Below are positions 32,304 through 43,265 of a stretch of 44,225 nucleotides of DNA, piece by piece. Position 1 is the stretch's first letter. Every line of letters starts with the position of its first letter. A model generated the notes under the pieces. The model was not told where the DNA came from. It did not search any database and saw only the letters and a program-made list of their open reading frames with translations. The stretch comes from Zygnema cylindricum. Lineage: Eukaryota; Streptophyta; Zygnematophyceae; Zygnematales; Zygnemataceae. The position numbers and the translations under genes were made by a program. The DNA is taken from NCBI GenBank assembly GCA_037447655.1, contig JBBHKE010003103.1:64001-108225 (forward strand), in the 5' to 3' direction.

Positions 32304-33935
32304 TGTTTTTTAACTGTAACTGTATTTTATTTTGTAACTGTATACCACTTCTGTTGTCTTGGAATAGGGAGTTCTTGTACATTAATGGTGATTGGCGAGA
32401 ATATGGATGTTACACAAGACAACTTTGACTTATACAGAAACTGTAATTAGTGTACAGAAACAGCAGTTTGAAAGACCAATACTTCAGTCGTTAACAGCTT
32501 ATTCTGAAGTCAGTTAAAGGTACAAGAAACTGCAAAGGATGTCAGAAATGTACCTGTGGAGGTGAGATATAATGTTTTACTCAAGAAATGCTTCCGTGTT
32601 ATAATTTGAGTCAGCATGATGTTCACCATTGTGTGTGTTTCACGTGGTCCATGCTTTGAACTCCAAAAAGATAGTGTGATCTTAAAAGTTGGTGCTATGA
32701 TACAATAATATGAGATCCAGAAGGTTGCACGCTCAACTCGTAGGATTACAATGCACACAAACACCTACCATTTTATCCGGTTTTGCCATCTGTTAAAAAT
32801 TACCTAACACGTATGGGGATAGAAAAATAAGTTCCATTTCATGGCAATTCGTAGAAATTGCAGAACCAGAAATGTCAATTTTCACTTAAAACATGGCTTT
32901 TGACTTCTGTACAGTTGACTTTCTGTGAAACTGAATACTATGAGATACAGTTACGGTGTAATATAATGTGGCTTTCTCACCTTCATACACGAGGAAGAAG
33001 GAGAAAAAGGGGGAAGAAGGACAATAGGAGGAGGACTTTCTCACCTTCATACAAGTCTTACCTTATTTTGTATTTGTGGTTAGAAGGACTATTTGGTCTA
33101 CGGCATTTGAAAGTGTGTAAGAAACAAAGAGTGCAAAATTCCCAAGTTACCTTCTTGCAGTACATTTTTGTACTTCATTTTTTATCACCATCGCGTTTTG
33201 CAAAATGATTTTAGTTATCCACCGGTGTTAAAGACTTCAACAATCTCCGTGTCAATATGTCTTTTTTGCTGACAGGACTACTTGGTGCACAGCATTTAAA
33301 GTGTCAGAAATTCGAATGAGGTGTTTTTCTTCAGCAGTCCGGCTGGCAATGAATTTACTTACATTTTTTTTATTTTTTGTTTCATATACATGTATTCACA
33401 AACATTGGGGCAAAAAGCAGATTTTAGTTTTCCTCGCGAGGCAGAGGCCCTAAAATGAACACGTAGGCATATCTTTAGCAAGCTTAACTTTCCAACTCCA
33501 CCAGCTTCAGTATAGCAAGAGCTCAAAACATTTTTTCCCCTCGGTTTCATAAAGTACCATTTCTTACTCAATTCGAATGAGATCAGGCGATACGATTGCA
33601 TAACATGAACAGTTATGTCAGAACAGACATCTGACCAATTTAAAAATTACGGAAATGCCATCAACATCAGAAGAGGTTAATTCAATTTGTAACTAACAGT
33701 CAACATTGAACGATGAAGAAGGGAAGAACAATAAGCGGAATTGGGCAGAAATTGAAAGAGAGCTCGATTTTTGGAGAAAACTGGTTCAGCAAATTGTGGC
33801 GCTTGTATGTGTAAGAAATGCACGTATTATATCAGACAAGATATATACTGGTAATATATAAGACAAGGTAGAAGCCCGTCTGATTGGAACAGAAGTAGAA
33901 ATAATCAGGAGCAGGAGAAGACGTAGACGAATGTT
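32304..33935. other. 3' flank and intergenic DNA
   Basis: A/T-rich sequence after the stop, with GTAACTGTATTTTATTTTG as a likely 3' untranslated region. A GA-rich patch lies at 32987-33033. No gene or resolved repeat was found. Confidence 0.45.
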
Positions 33936-35411
33936 GGTGGACTTCCATTAGGCGTCTCAGTAATTGTACGGAACATTTTACTGAAGGGGAGTGCCTTCCA
34001 TTAGGTCGCGTCAGTAAACCACTTTTTATTTGCGTGGCTCATTCTCGTTGGTAGCACGTAGGTTAATATTAGATGCTTCAAATCTTGAAAGAATCTTAGA
34101 TTGCAAATTCTGAACGTAATATCTGTACAAAAGGAGGAAATATCTGTACCAGCGGAGGTAATTAATGCCTCGTACAGTCGTACCATAGTTCAAAAGTAGG
34201 TGAAAGTAGGCCCATACAATATGCCTATTGTAAGCAAAACATACAATATGGCCTTAAGACCCATATTGTATTGGTCGCAAAATGAAAAATAATAGTAACA
34301 GGGTTGAGCTGCACATCGATCGATAGAGAATTAAACGTCATATCTAAATTTTGAAAAACATTCGGACAAATTTTTATTTTTCCGTGAGTTGTGAGGTATT
34401 TTTTATTTAAACCGTCAGATTTGAACGATCGGACGGTTGCTGATCAAAGTAGTGATCTAAGAAGATCACATGAAAAGCCCATAGCACAACTTACGATAGG
34501 ACTTACGCCCGCGTTTTTTTTTGTTTTCCGGGTTTTTTTTCCAGCGGAATGTCATCCTAAATCAGTTCGCTAAAAAATTTCGTCCGGCGGCGTGCGCTGT
34601 ACTATGATCATACGTCAGATTCGTACGTTCATACAAGAGTGTGCACAACGCACACACATACAGTATGCCTACTCTACGCGAGTTTTGTGCCAAGTTTTGT
34701 GCGCCTACCAAAGGCCTATCATAGAAACGCCTACTTTTGAAATATTGTATTTGAACCTATTCAATCCAATTAAAACATTCGTACCAAAAATTGGACCAAT
34801 TAAAACATTCGGACCAAAAAAAATATTTACACCGTCAGATTTGGACGATCGGACGGTCGCTGATCAAAGTAGTGATCTAACAAGATCACATGAAAAGCCC
34901 ATAACACAACTTACGATAAAGGCGCCGACCAAAGGCCTACCATAAAAACACCTACTTTTGAACTATGCCTCGTACAGAGGGCATTAAATGTACTACCCAA
35001 AAATTCAAAACGCAACTACAAAAAGGCGGCGGCAAACTTTGACGGTGGGAGCGTGACGGGATAATTTCTGCGGATTCGCAGCCACCCTGGCGGAAGGCAC
35101 ATGGCCCTTGCGACGTGTACGCACATATGCGCGCGCTCCTCGTGGATTGACCTTTTCCACGCGACCTATTTTTACACGTTTTGTATTCGAGAACTGTCCT
35201 CCCTGTGCACGGTCTTAACAAACTCTAGGGTTAATGACGTGGCGTCATGGATAAAAAGTGTAATTGAATCCGACGGTCCTAATTTACGCCTACAAACTTG
35301 GATAATTTTCTGTAATGTTGTTTTCGTTGAAAAAAAAAATGTACGAACCTGTACGAAAAGGTACGGCCTTCAGTAAAAAAACCCCACTTTTTCGCTAATG
35401 GAAGTCCACCC
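33936..35411. mobile_element. TIR element 1 of three consecutive related elements
   Basis: Left end GGTGGACTTCCATTAGGCG; right end CGCTAATGGAAGTCCACCC. It is directly followed by TAA and then the next element. The left flank lacks a matching TAA. It hosts the nested CATAGTT element at 34184-34967. The end layout (GGGTGnACnTCCATnAGGCG) is shared with the two elements to the right. The interior holds small ORFs only. Confidence 0.7.
34184..34967. mobile_element. CATAGTT-family hAT-like element, 784 bp, nested
   Basis: CATAGTTCAAAAGTAGG start and CCTACTTTTGAACTATG end, exact inverse over 17 bases. Flanking octamers are AGTCGTAC and CCTCGTAC, matching at six of eight. A module with GATCTAAnAAGATCACATGA is present twice (near 34453 and 34873) in direct orientation, as in the relative at 29035. 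No transposase. Confidence 0.8.
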
Positions 35412-35414
35412 TAA

Positions 35415-36843
35415 GGGTGAACCTCCATCAAGCGTTCCCCGCAGTCGTACGGACACCTTTACTGGCAGTAATATTTGTATCACTTCTCCATCCGGTTGTG
35501 CCAGCGAAGCACCAATTGCTGACGTGTTGGATTGCGATTGGAAAAACGCCGGCCCTTGTTCAGCCGGCCGAGAATGTTAAAAGATTCGAAAAGCACAAAA
35601 TCTCAACGACGCATGTACGGACGAACGCAGATTTCAATATCTAGCAGCGCTATGCGAATGTACAATTTGTACAATCTTGTCATTTCGTTGTACCAAACCG
35701 GTTCGAAATCCTTTTCAAAAATAAAAAATTGTAATTTTATCGGTTGCCATTATGTTTTGTACGCAAAGTCCCTTCCACGAAGGGAAATAGTCGTCAGAGA
35801 GATATCGTGCAACAAAAAAAATTCCGTCGCTCTCGAATCCGCCCTGAACGAAGGCACGTGGCATTTGCTAATTGTGAGGTCGTCATTGCTCGTCCGTCGT
35901 GGATGATACCTTTTTGTTTCCACGTGGACCAATAGACACGTCCAGTACCTGGCAAGTCTCCCCCGAGGATAGTTTAGGAGACTCGCCAGGCGTTTGAGTC
36001 AAAAATTAAAAATCGGACGGTGGAAATTTTCGCCAAAAAGCTTGGAGAATCTTAACGAATCTCCAGTAAACATGTTATATACAAAAAAATACAGTATGGT
36101 AAAGTACGAAAATTAGTTGGACCTGTACAAAAATACACTTTTTCCAGTAATGAACCTCACTTTTCGCCATAGATGTTTCATTCGTTACAAATTTGAAAAT
36201 TTTACGATTGTGCATTATTTTTAGGGTTTTTTTAACTTTTCGTTAATTTCGTATAATTTTCGTGTACGGACAGATTGTACGGAATGTAGCTATACGAAAC
36301 CTACAGAAAGTACATGTGTAAAATGTACGGACGGGCGGAATGTACTTGATTTTTAATACTTTAATAGTTTAAGATATCGTACTATATTTTATTTTGATTA
36401 TTTTTTTTGGATTGTACGGAACGTAGCTGGACGGATGTACAGAAAGTACGGGTGTAAAATTGTACGGACAAGTCCAATGTACGGAGTTTTAATACTTTAA
36501 TAGTTTAAGATGTCGTATTGTATTTTACTCTGATTAATTAAATTTTTTTTGTACGGAATGTATTTGTACGGACGTACGAAAAGTACGGGTGTAAATTGTA
36601 CGCACAGGCGGAATGTACGGAATTTTAATACTTTAATAGTTTAAGATGTCGTATTGTATTTTATTCTGATTCATTTTTTTCAAGTTTCTCGTATATTTAT
36701 TATATAATAAGTCAAAGTCGGTCAACGCATTTTAAAAAATGTGAAATTTTCAATAATGCCATATATATTCTTTTTCAAAATACTTTACTGTGCGCATAGT
36801 ACGTATGAAACATCTATGTTTCTCGCCTGATGGAGGTTCACCT
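35415..36843. mobile_element. TIR element 2, TAA target duplication
   Basis: Starts GGGTGAACCTCCATCA and ends TGATGGAGGTTCACCT, inverse at all but the last base. It is flanked by TAA at 35412-35414 and 36844-36846, as for PIF/Harbinger elements. Its right part is a three-copy tandem repeat (36271-36676). No transposase was found. Confidence 0.8.
36271..36676 (+). repeat. Three tandem copies of a unit of about 137 bp
   Basis: Each unit contains TTGTACGGAAnGTAnnTG, GAAAGTACGGGTGTAAA and AATACTTTAATAGTTTAAGA, ending in TATTTTAnTCTGATT and a T run. The copies start near 36272, 36411 and 36549 and are roughly 85-90 percent alike. They sit inside TIR element 2 close to its right end. Confidence 0.85.
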
Positions 36844-36939
36844 TAATTAATATTATTGGATGAGACACGTGTACGCCACGTTTGTGCAAATACTTATGGG
36901 GATACTTAAAAAAGGTGTCTGGACTGAAGTTCTGTCTTA

Positions 36940-38748
36940 GGGTAACGTTCCATCAGGCGAAAAGTGGGGAAGTTTACAAAAATCCGCGACTCTCCGTACC
37001 AAAACGTACCGAAATTTTGTTTTTATATGTAAAATAACATTATAGAGAATCTTGCCAATACTCTTCGAAGGTCTTGGGGGTAATATAGGCCGTCGGATGT
37101 TCATTTGCGAGGAGTTCGCTTCATTTTTCTCTGTAACTGTCAACCCACCTCCCACCTCGAGGAGGTGGATTGGCAAATACAGAAAAAAAAAATCGTGACA
37201 CGTTGGACGATTAGGTTACGTGTCATGATGTAAAACCAATGAAAATTCTTAAGATTTGCACATGACACGCGCTTTCCAAAATACAGCCGAAAATAAAAAC
37301 GAAATTTCGTAACACTCTTTCGTCACGCTATTTTCGGTAACTTTTGTTGGTCACACTATTTCTCTCAAAGGACTTTCGTTATGTTCGAAAACAAAAACCC
37401 AAAAAATGAGATGGCGTATAGATTGGCGAATGCAAAATGTATAAAAGTTAGGTCGTACGATTACTTCGTACGCAGGTGCATGATACGAAAGTGAAGATTT
37501 GAAGTTAAGTTTGTCGGTGCTAAAAATCTGAAAGATATTCAATATCGGATGGCGCCAGTCAATTTAGAACACGTGGTCTACAGACTCTTCGTGATGGAAC
37601 ATCGACTCATAGCCTGTTCCCACCCGAAAAAAAATCACTTATGCAACAGACGAGCGATCGAATAATGTACGGATTTCCGAGCACCGACTTTTTTGTTTTT
37701 GGAAATTTTCGGAAAACCGTACAAACTAACTTCATCAAAATATTGGGGGAAATTGAAGTCGGGTTAAAGTACACTGCGAATCGTAATTAGAGTAAATTAC
37801 TCTAATTCGGTCGCTCGAAATTTCGAGTGTATGACATCAAATAGAGTAAACGATTCTAATTTTTCATTATTATAATTTAGGTAAGTTTAATTAGCGTAAA
37901 ATATTGTAAAATAGGTTCATATTAAATAGTGTGGAATACGGATGACGTTCAACCGTGCAAAATTGTACTTTTTAAGTAAAAAGGTACAAATAATGATTTA
38001 ATACAATCGCGCTCGCACGTGAAATCGCACTAAACGAAAAATCAATCACATCGAAAAAAAGTCGTTCGCATGACTCTCGTCCGTCGACAGCATCGTCGTC
38101 AGTGTGAACATTAATAGACATTCAGGGTGACAAATAATAATGACGTCATAATACTTCAAAACTATACGGACTGACAGATTTTGTACGCCTACGTAATTTA
38201 GTGTTCATAATTTCAGCGCGGATAATTATTGCCGACATAACCCAATATAGAGTACTTAAATAAATTAGAGTAAACTTCCTCTGTGAAAAAGTTTTATCAC
38301 ATAAATTTGAGTTCATTACTCTAATTTTTTTTTTTGTTTTTTTTACTCTATTTTTTTCATTACTCTAATTACGATTCGCGGTGTAGCGTAATTTTGTGAA
38401 ATAGATCAACAGTAACACGAAAAGCTCACATAGCAAAAACAACATCCGAAAGACCATTTCGATGTTTTCGCGCGTATTAGTAAGTATTAGTAAGTTTTAA
38501 AAACTGCAGGTTTGTTTTCGCGCCTATGTTTGATGACGTCGAAGCGTGTGACGTGTCACAAGACACCTTCAATGGGAGTTACGTGCCAAAATTTTGGTGT
38601 AAACAAGACCCGTTTTCCGATGATTTTTCGGAAAATCATCGGAATGGGCAAAAAGTTACAAATGCTCCGGTGGGAATATGCTATCAATCGACCAGGTCTG
38701 TAGAGTTGGCCGTACAATTACATAAAAACATCTGATGGAACTTCACCC
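36940..38748. mobile_element. TIR element 3, TTA target duplication
   Basis: Starts GGGTAACGTTCCATCAGG and ends CTGATGGAACTTCACCC, inverse with few differences, flanked by TTA at 36937-36939 and 38749-38751. Its ends resemble those of elements 1 and 2, especially the GGCGAAAAGTGGGG subterminal word (compare CCCCACTTTTTCGC at 35382). It hosts a 616-bp TACACC element. No transposase. Confidence 0.82.
37770..38385. mobile_element. 616-bp TACACC-ended TIR element, nested
   Basis: Left end TACACTGCGAATCGTAATTA; right end TAATTACGATTCGCGGTGTA. It is collinear with the copy at 24559-25163, including GGTCGCTCGAAATTTCGA and CCGACATAACCCAATATA. The terminal TA is the probable target duplication. Confidence 0.85.
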
Positions 38749-38751
38749 TTA

Positions 38752-39742
38752 TTAGTTCGTTCTTTCTTTTTTCAATTTTAGGCGAATACTGTTTGGGGGG
38801 CCTCTCTTACGTTTTATTCACGATTTCATAAACTTCCACGTGGCACATTCGTCCGACTCCTTCCTGTCGGGCATAAGTGAGATACGATGCAGCATGACAT
38901 TGCACTTGAAGCAGCAGTCTAGCGCGGAGAACACCATAAAAACTGTCGCTTTGGCTCAGCCCCGAAAAACTGCGACTCCCGTGACATCCATATGAACATG
39001 AATGAACGGCGCAGATTAAAGCCCGCGCCTTTTTTCTCACGTGCGAGGCCAAGGTCGCGAAACGGAATGATCTATTGTACAGCGCCCAGAAGTTGGCACT
39101 AGGCAGTAGGTAGGCGTGTGTGGCCGAGCTTCAATTGTCACAACTTCTCAAACATATTGGACAAAATCTCAACGTCTGTACATAAAATCAGCATTCTGAA
39201 AGCCTGTACTATCCATCTGTCCTTGATTTTTAAAGAAATGCACACGTGGCCTCCTTGAAAGATTGAATGTTCACAGATTCTCCGTCGCGCGCTCTAATTG
39301 GGAAGACATCCTGGTGAAGTCTCCTCGGAAGCCTCCCGCCGACGCTAGTCGACAAGAAACCGTCTGACGCTCTAGAAAACCGTGTACGAAGATTCAAGCC
39401 TTTTTATAAATAGCGCGGGAAATGCCTCATTCCGTCACAAATTCCCTTGCACGCCTTCCCCTCGTCCGCCTTAATATCCGCTTTCGTTTGCCTTCTAATA
39501 TCCCTTCCCGCCTCTCCCTTCTCTTACCTTTTTAGAGCTCCCTCTAGGCGCGGTTTTCGTGTTCCACATTTGCCGGCCTTGCAACGCTGCTACTGGCTGT
39601 CCTCTCACACGTGCGATCCGTACAGACGGAATGTCTTGATGCGCCACAGGGCCATACGAGACCGGCAGACTGCTGCGGTAACGGGCGGAGATAATTCGTA
39701 TGGTCGCACTAAAACAAAACAAACCATACTAAATAAAACCAC
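38752..39742. other. Intergenic; TATA-like promoter without a recognisable gene
   Basis: TATAAATA at 39405-39412 follows GAAGATTC and CTAGAAAAC words, and the region downstream is CT-rich up to 39530. No ATG-led ORF of good quality follows, and the open frame from 39447 has no ATG near its start. It could be the promoter of a non-coding transcript or a transposon remnant. AAATAAAA at 39731 could serve as a 3' signal. Confidence 0.35.
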
Positions 39743-40138
39743 TTGGTAAAAAGGAAGGGTCGTATTCCCGTCTCCCCTCTCCACCTCCCCCTCTCCATCC
39801 CTCTCCCCCCCCCTCCTTCTCTCCCTCTCCATCCCTCTTCCCCTCTCGCAAAGACCAACCTCCGCATTTACACGAACATGAAGATGATTGGATACTTCGA
39901 AGATCGTACAGAGAGCGCCTCTCGGATTGGGGGAGGGAAGGCGCGGAGGGGGAGGGAAGGTGGGGAGGACGTGGATTCGGGAACTCAGAGTCTGGTGAAG
40001 GGTCGACGAAATGGAGAATGCTCTCCTTCGAGGGAAAGGATGAAAAGGAGGGATACGACGAGAGGAGAGGAGAGAGATTTTTGGCGAGGGGCGGAGGTGG
40101 AGGGGGGTGGCATTCCTCGGATGGATGTGGGAGAAGAG
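39743..40138. repeat. Pyrimidine tract followed by purine tract
   Basis: 39770-39850 is CT-rich (CCCCTCTCC words) and 39924-40138 is GA-rich (GGGAGG and AAGGAGG words), with about 70 ordinary bases between. The two halves could fold back loosely. The ORFs on both strands are compositional. Confidence 0.8.
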
Positions 40139-40330
40139 TGTTGACGGACATGAAACGTGCGCTCGATATCCGGAATTGTGGTAAATATCCACACTAAAAC
40201 CTATATAAAATTGGACCCACTTGCGTAACATCTCAGGTGGTGGCATTGTGGTAGTGCGTTCGCTGCTTATGTGAAAGGTCCCAGATTCAAATCCTAGCCG
40301 GCTCATCAATCCTTTTTAGGAATCTTAACA
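40139..40330 (+). repeat. TRIM 5' LTR
   Basis: 192 bp, TG...CA ends. Contains TATATAAA at 40203, box A-like TGGCATTGTGG at 40241 and box B-like GATTCAAATCC. Compared with the 3' LTR its tRNA-like acceptor and T stems are damaged. Confidence 0.85.
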
Positions 40331-40343
40331 TGGTATCAGAGCC
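40331..40343 (+). other. Primer-binding site (initiator tRNA-Met type)
   Basis: TGGTATCAGAGCC abuts the LTR end with no spacer. This sequence complements the 3' end of plant initiator tRNA-Met and is the usual start for minus-strand DNA synthesis in Copia and TRIM elements. Confidence 0.9.
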
Positions 40344-40396
40344 TAAGGGACTAAGTGTACATGGACTATTATGACCTGCTACCTCTCGAGGGGGGG

Positions 40397-40619
40397 TGTC
40401 GACGTAAATGAAACGTGCGCTCGATATCCGAAATTGTGGTAAATATCCACACTAATACCTATATAAAATCGGACCCACCAGCGTAACATCTGAGCTGGTG
40501 GCACAGTGGTAGTGCGTTTGCAGCTTAAGTGAAACGTCCTAGGTTCAAATCCTGGCCGGCTCATCAATCCCTTTAATGGGATCGTCCATTCTATCCCCCG
40601 ATTCTAGGAATCTTAAAAA
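40397..40619 (+). repeat. TRIM 3' LTR
   Basis: About 222 bp, beginning TGTCGACGTAAATG directly after a G-rich polypurine tract. It retains a segment (CTTTAATGGGATCGTCCATT and following) missing from the 5' LTR. It ends near AATCTTAAAA, where the terminal CA appears mutated. Confidence 0.82.
40492..40563 (+). ncRNA. tRNA-like cloverleaf inside the TRIM 3' LTR
   Basis: All four stems form. The acceptor is GAGCTGG with CCGGCTC (7 pairs, one G-U). The D arm is GCAC-AGTGGTA-GTGC. The anticodon arm is TTTGC-AGCTTAA-GTGAA (two wobbles). The variable loop is ACGTC, and the T arm is CTAGG-TTCAAAT-CCTGG. Box A TGGCACAGTGG (40499-40509) and box B GGTTCAAATCC (40542-40552) match the Pol III consensus. 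Base 33 is G rather than T, so it is unlikely to be a working tRNA (formal anticodon CTT). It is best read as a tRNA-derived Pol III promoter captured by the LTR. Confidence 0.8.
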
Positions 40620-40642
40620 GGAGGAGGAGGAGGAGGAGGAAG

Positions 40643-40818
40643 TGGCGGGTGGGCTTTAAATTAAGATTGTGGGCATTGAAAAGAAGGGGATTTGCGACAT
40701 TGAGTTGCACAATGTTCGCATGGAGGATTTGAGCGACATGACTGTCGACCTCGACGTGTCGCCCATCCCTCTCTTTCAGAGGCCGGATGATGCGGAGGCC
40801 CATATCAGCCTATTATAG
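40643..40818 (+). pseudogene. Short coding-like remnant next to the TRIM
   Basis: A frame of about 50 codons reads IEKKGICDIELHNVRMEDLS, then DMTVDLDVSPIPLFQRP and DDAEAHISLL before TAG. Composition and codon use differ from the surroundings and look genuinely coding. An in-frame TAA lies just upstream (about 40660). There is no recognisable family. It is probably the 3' end of an older gene cut off by GGA-repeat and TRIM insertions. Confidence 0.4.
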
Positions 40819-40892
40819 GATGAATTGGATACACGTATTGCGCTCCTCGCTTTTTAAAAATACCATATTTTTTCCTTTAAATGAATTTTCTT

Positions 40893-41090
40893 TACCCGAT
40901 TGTCGTTGTTTTCTCATTTGCCGTTTGCTCTTCTAGCGAATTTTTTTATTCCATCTTTTGTCGTTTGTACTCGTTGCAGTCTTTTCTTGTTGTCGTTTGT
41001 ATCATCTTGATCTTTTGTCGTATGCTGTTTGTACTCATCATGATATTTCCTCTTTTGTACTCATTGTGAAATATTGTCGTTTGTGTCGCA
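40893..41090 (+). repeat. Degenerate tandem repeat, TTGTCGTTTGTACTC type
   Basis: TGTCGTTTGTACTCRTTGYA-like units recur about six times at irregular spacing of 25-35 bases. The hydrophobic ORF through it is a product of the T-rich repeat. Confidence 0.6.
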
Positions 41091-41135
41091 GACCACACGT
41101 GCCATCCATGGAGTCCTCGGACAGATGTACCGAAA

Positions 41136-41154
41136 GGGGGGGGGGGGGGGGGGG
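41136..41154 (+). repeat. G19 homopolymer
   Basis: Nineteen consecutive G on the plus strand, able to form a G-quadruplex in principle. Homopolymer length is prone to assembly error. Confidence 0.9.
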
Positions 41155-41159
41155 CGAGA

Positions 41160-43265
41160 GGAGAAGACTGAACGTACACCGCTTTGAGCAAGGATTTGAC
41201 ACGTGACTCCGATTCACTCCAAGAATTGTAGAATATGTAGAATGGACACAATTTTCTGTCACAAAATGACAAATTAATTGACTTAATAGTAATAGATTTT
41301 ATAGTTGTGTAATAGTGATGACGACCAAAATGGTTGAGTATGAGTTATTTTTTTGGTTCAGGCTTTGTTTCAAAGATTAACAAATAAATTATTTGGCCTC
41401 TCTTTGTCTGTACCTTGATATTTCGATATGTTTTTTCGTGAGAGGATTTCCCTTAACATGACTCTTCTTCTCTTAGATGACAGTCTTATGTCTCATCTGT
41501 TATGTGCAAACTATGTTATAGTATACTTTCAAAATGCTTTAGTTAATATTTTCAAACTAATTTATTCAATTCTCTTTATAAACTATGGTGTTATATAGTT
41601 TCCACGCAGGACCTGTCAAACTTACCCAAAGGAGCTTGCGTCTACGTGATGTAGAATTTCATGCTTCATTTCACTTCACACGCAAGTACTCTTCCCTCCC
41701 AATTTTACTTCTCACTCTAAATGAAGTGAGTGTTAGTAGAACTTGGACCACAAATTTGTGTTAAGAACACGTTTACTCTCTCTCTCTCTTTAATATAGTT
41801 GTTGGTTATATGCGATCCTATTTTAAACATGTTTTTTTTTTCTCCTACGGAATCGCACAGAAGTCTCGCTGTAGTGAAGTTGGTCCATTTTGAAAATGAA
41901 GCCAACTAGAGACTTCCCTAGAATTACATTTTACGGCCAGTAAAGGAAGCTAGAATCTGCTTTTGCTCTAATGGATGCGGATAGACGAATATGATAGAAA
42001 AAAGAGAAGTGAAAGAAAAATGATAAACTGAAAGAAACGGAAGTAAATTGATAAAATGAAAAAAATGTAAATAAATTGAAGAAATGAAAAGAAACGTAAG
42101 TAAATCATTACCAGTAAATTAACGGTGGTGGGGAAATTCTCTCATATTACTTTTTAATATGTTTTAATTCCTCCGAACCAAGTAGTCTTAGCAAAAAAAA
42201 AATGGACATGGAGTCTCTTAGCTTTCATAATACCGGTAAGTCTGTTGTACCTAGTCCCACTTTAAATCATTTTGCTAAACCTGTTTGTAATAACAAAGAG
42301 CAAAATTTTACCGCAGGTAGGTAACTTTTTTTTCTTCTAGTTACTTACACGCTTTAGATACTATAGACCAAATAGTTTTTCAAAGGACAAATCAAACATA
42401 AATTATGACTTGAGTGAAGGTGAAGAAGCCACATTACATTAGACTGTAATTGTGCCCCTTTGTATAATCATTTTCACGTGAAATCAACAGTTTAGGAAAA
42501 GCAAAAACTTAAAAGCCTATGTTTTGAGCTGATAAACACTATCTCTTGCTCCGCATTTGCTGCGAATAGTCGTGAATGGATAGTGTGAACACTACATTGC
42601 CCCATCGCTGTTAGAGTTAACCACTCTACTCCAAGTGGGGGTTTTTTTGAGCCAAAATAGCACCATTTAGTCAAGTGGCTTACAATAAGCCACATGATGA
42701 AATATAACTTAATATAGTTAATTCCAACAGGGTGTTAATGCTTGTGATTCACCAACTCTAAAAGCAAAGGAACAGTGTAATATGTTCTTTAAAGAAGAAT
42801 GATTTGTTTATCGACCCATACACATGCTCGTACTTTTTGAAAGATGGCGAAAAATGATAGCCTACGTGTTTTCGTGCGTTCAGTGATTAATCATACAAGT
42901 AGCTAGTGCAACATTTTGAACTCATAAAATTGTAACATTAGCAACAATATTTAAGGAAAATAACTACTCATACATACAATTAGCAACAATACTCACGACA
43001 TATTAATAAGTGTAATATAATAAATTTGGCAAATAAAACCTAACAATAGGTTCGAATAGGCACATAAAATATAGAAGTAGATTCCCCGAAAAATGAGCTC
43101 ACTAAAAAAAGTAAATAGTAATAAGTTATGTATAATAATGTATAAGTAAATATGATGAAAGAAACAAATGTTGAACACGTCGGTACAACCTATGACACAT
43201 TCACGACAAAAAACACGAAAGTTGGAAGATCACGATTTAAATATGTTTATCATAACGTGATAATT
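41160..43265. other. Intergenic, nothing convincing apart from one diverged repeat
   Basis: AT-rich. 42597-42740 is related to the repeat at 22346. A CT microsatellite lies at 41776-41790. No open frame here shows a domain or splice-linked structure, and no tRNA gene was seen. Confidence 0.45.

Larger units (their letters stand above)
40139..40619 (+). mobile_element. Miniature LTR retrotransposon (TRIM) with tRNA-like LTRs
   Basis: Two direct repeats, 40139-40330 and 40397-about 40619, start TG (TGTTGACGGACATGAAACG / TGTCGACGTAAATGAAACG). The first ends in CA (AATCTTAACA). Immediately after it comes TGGTATCAGAGCC, the standard plant primer-binding site for initiator tRNA-Met. A purine tract (GAGGGGGGG) directly precedes the second repeat. 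The internal region is only 66 bp and codes for nothing, so the element is a TRIM relying on other elements' proteins. Each LTR has TATATAAA followed by a tRNA-like segment with A and B boxes. The first LTR has lost about 30 bp near its end. No clear target duplication was seen. Confidence 0.85.

Noticed and set aside
39605-40309. 234-residue minus-strand ORF across the CT/GA tracts and TRIM
   Set aside because: Composition follows the low-complexity tracts and its 5' part lies in the LTR; no domain is visible.
40492-40563. Functional tRNA-Lys(CTT) gene
   Set aside because: Position 33 is G instead of the nearly invariant T, several stem pairs are wobbles, and the unit is part of an LTR.
40139-40619. 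Two tandem SINEs instead of a TRIM
   Set aside because: About 100 bp precede the tRNA-like unit in both copies, the repeats start TG with the first ending CA, and a primer-binding site and a polypurine tract lie exactly at the LTR borders. SINEs begin with the tRNA head.
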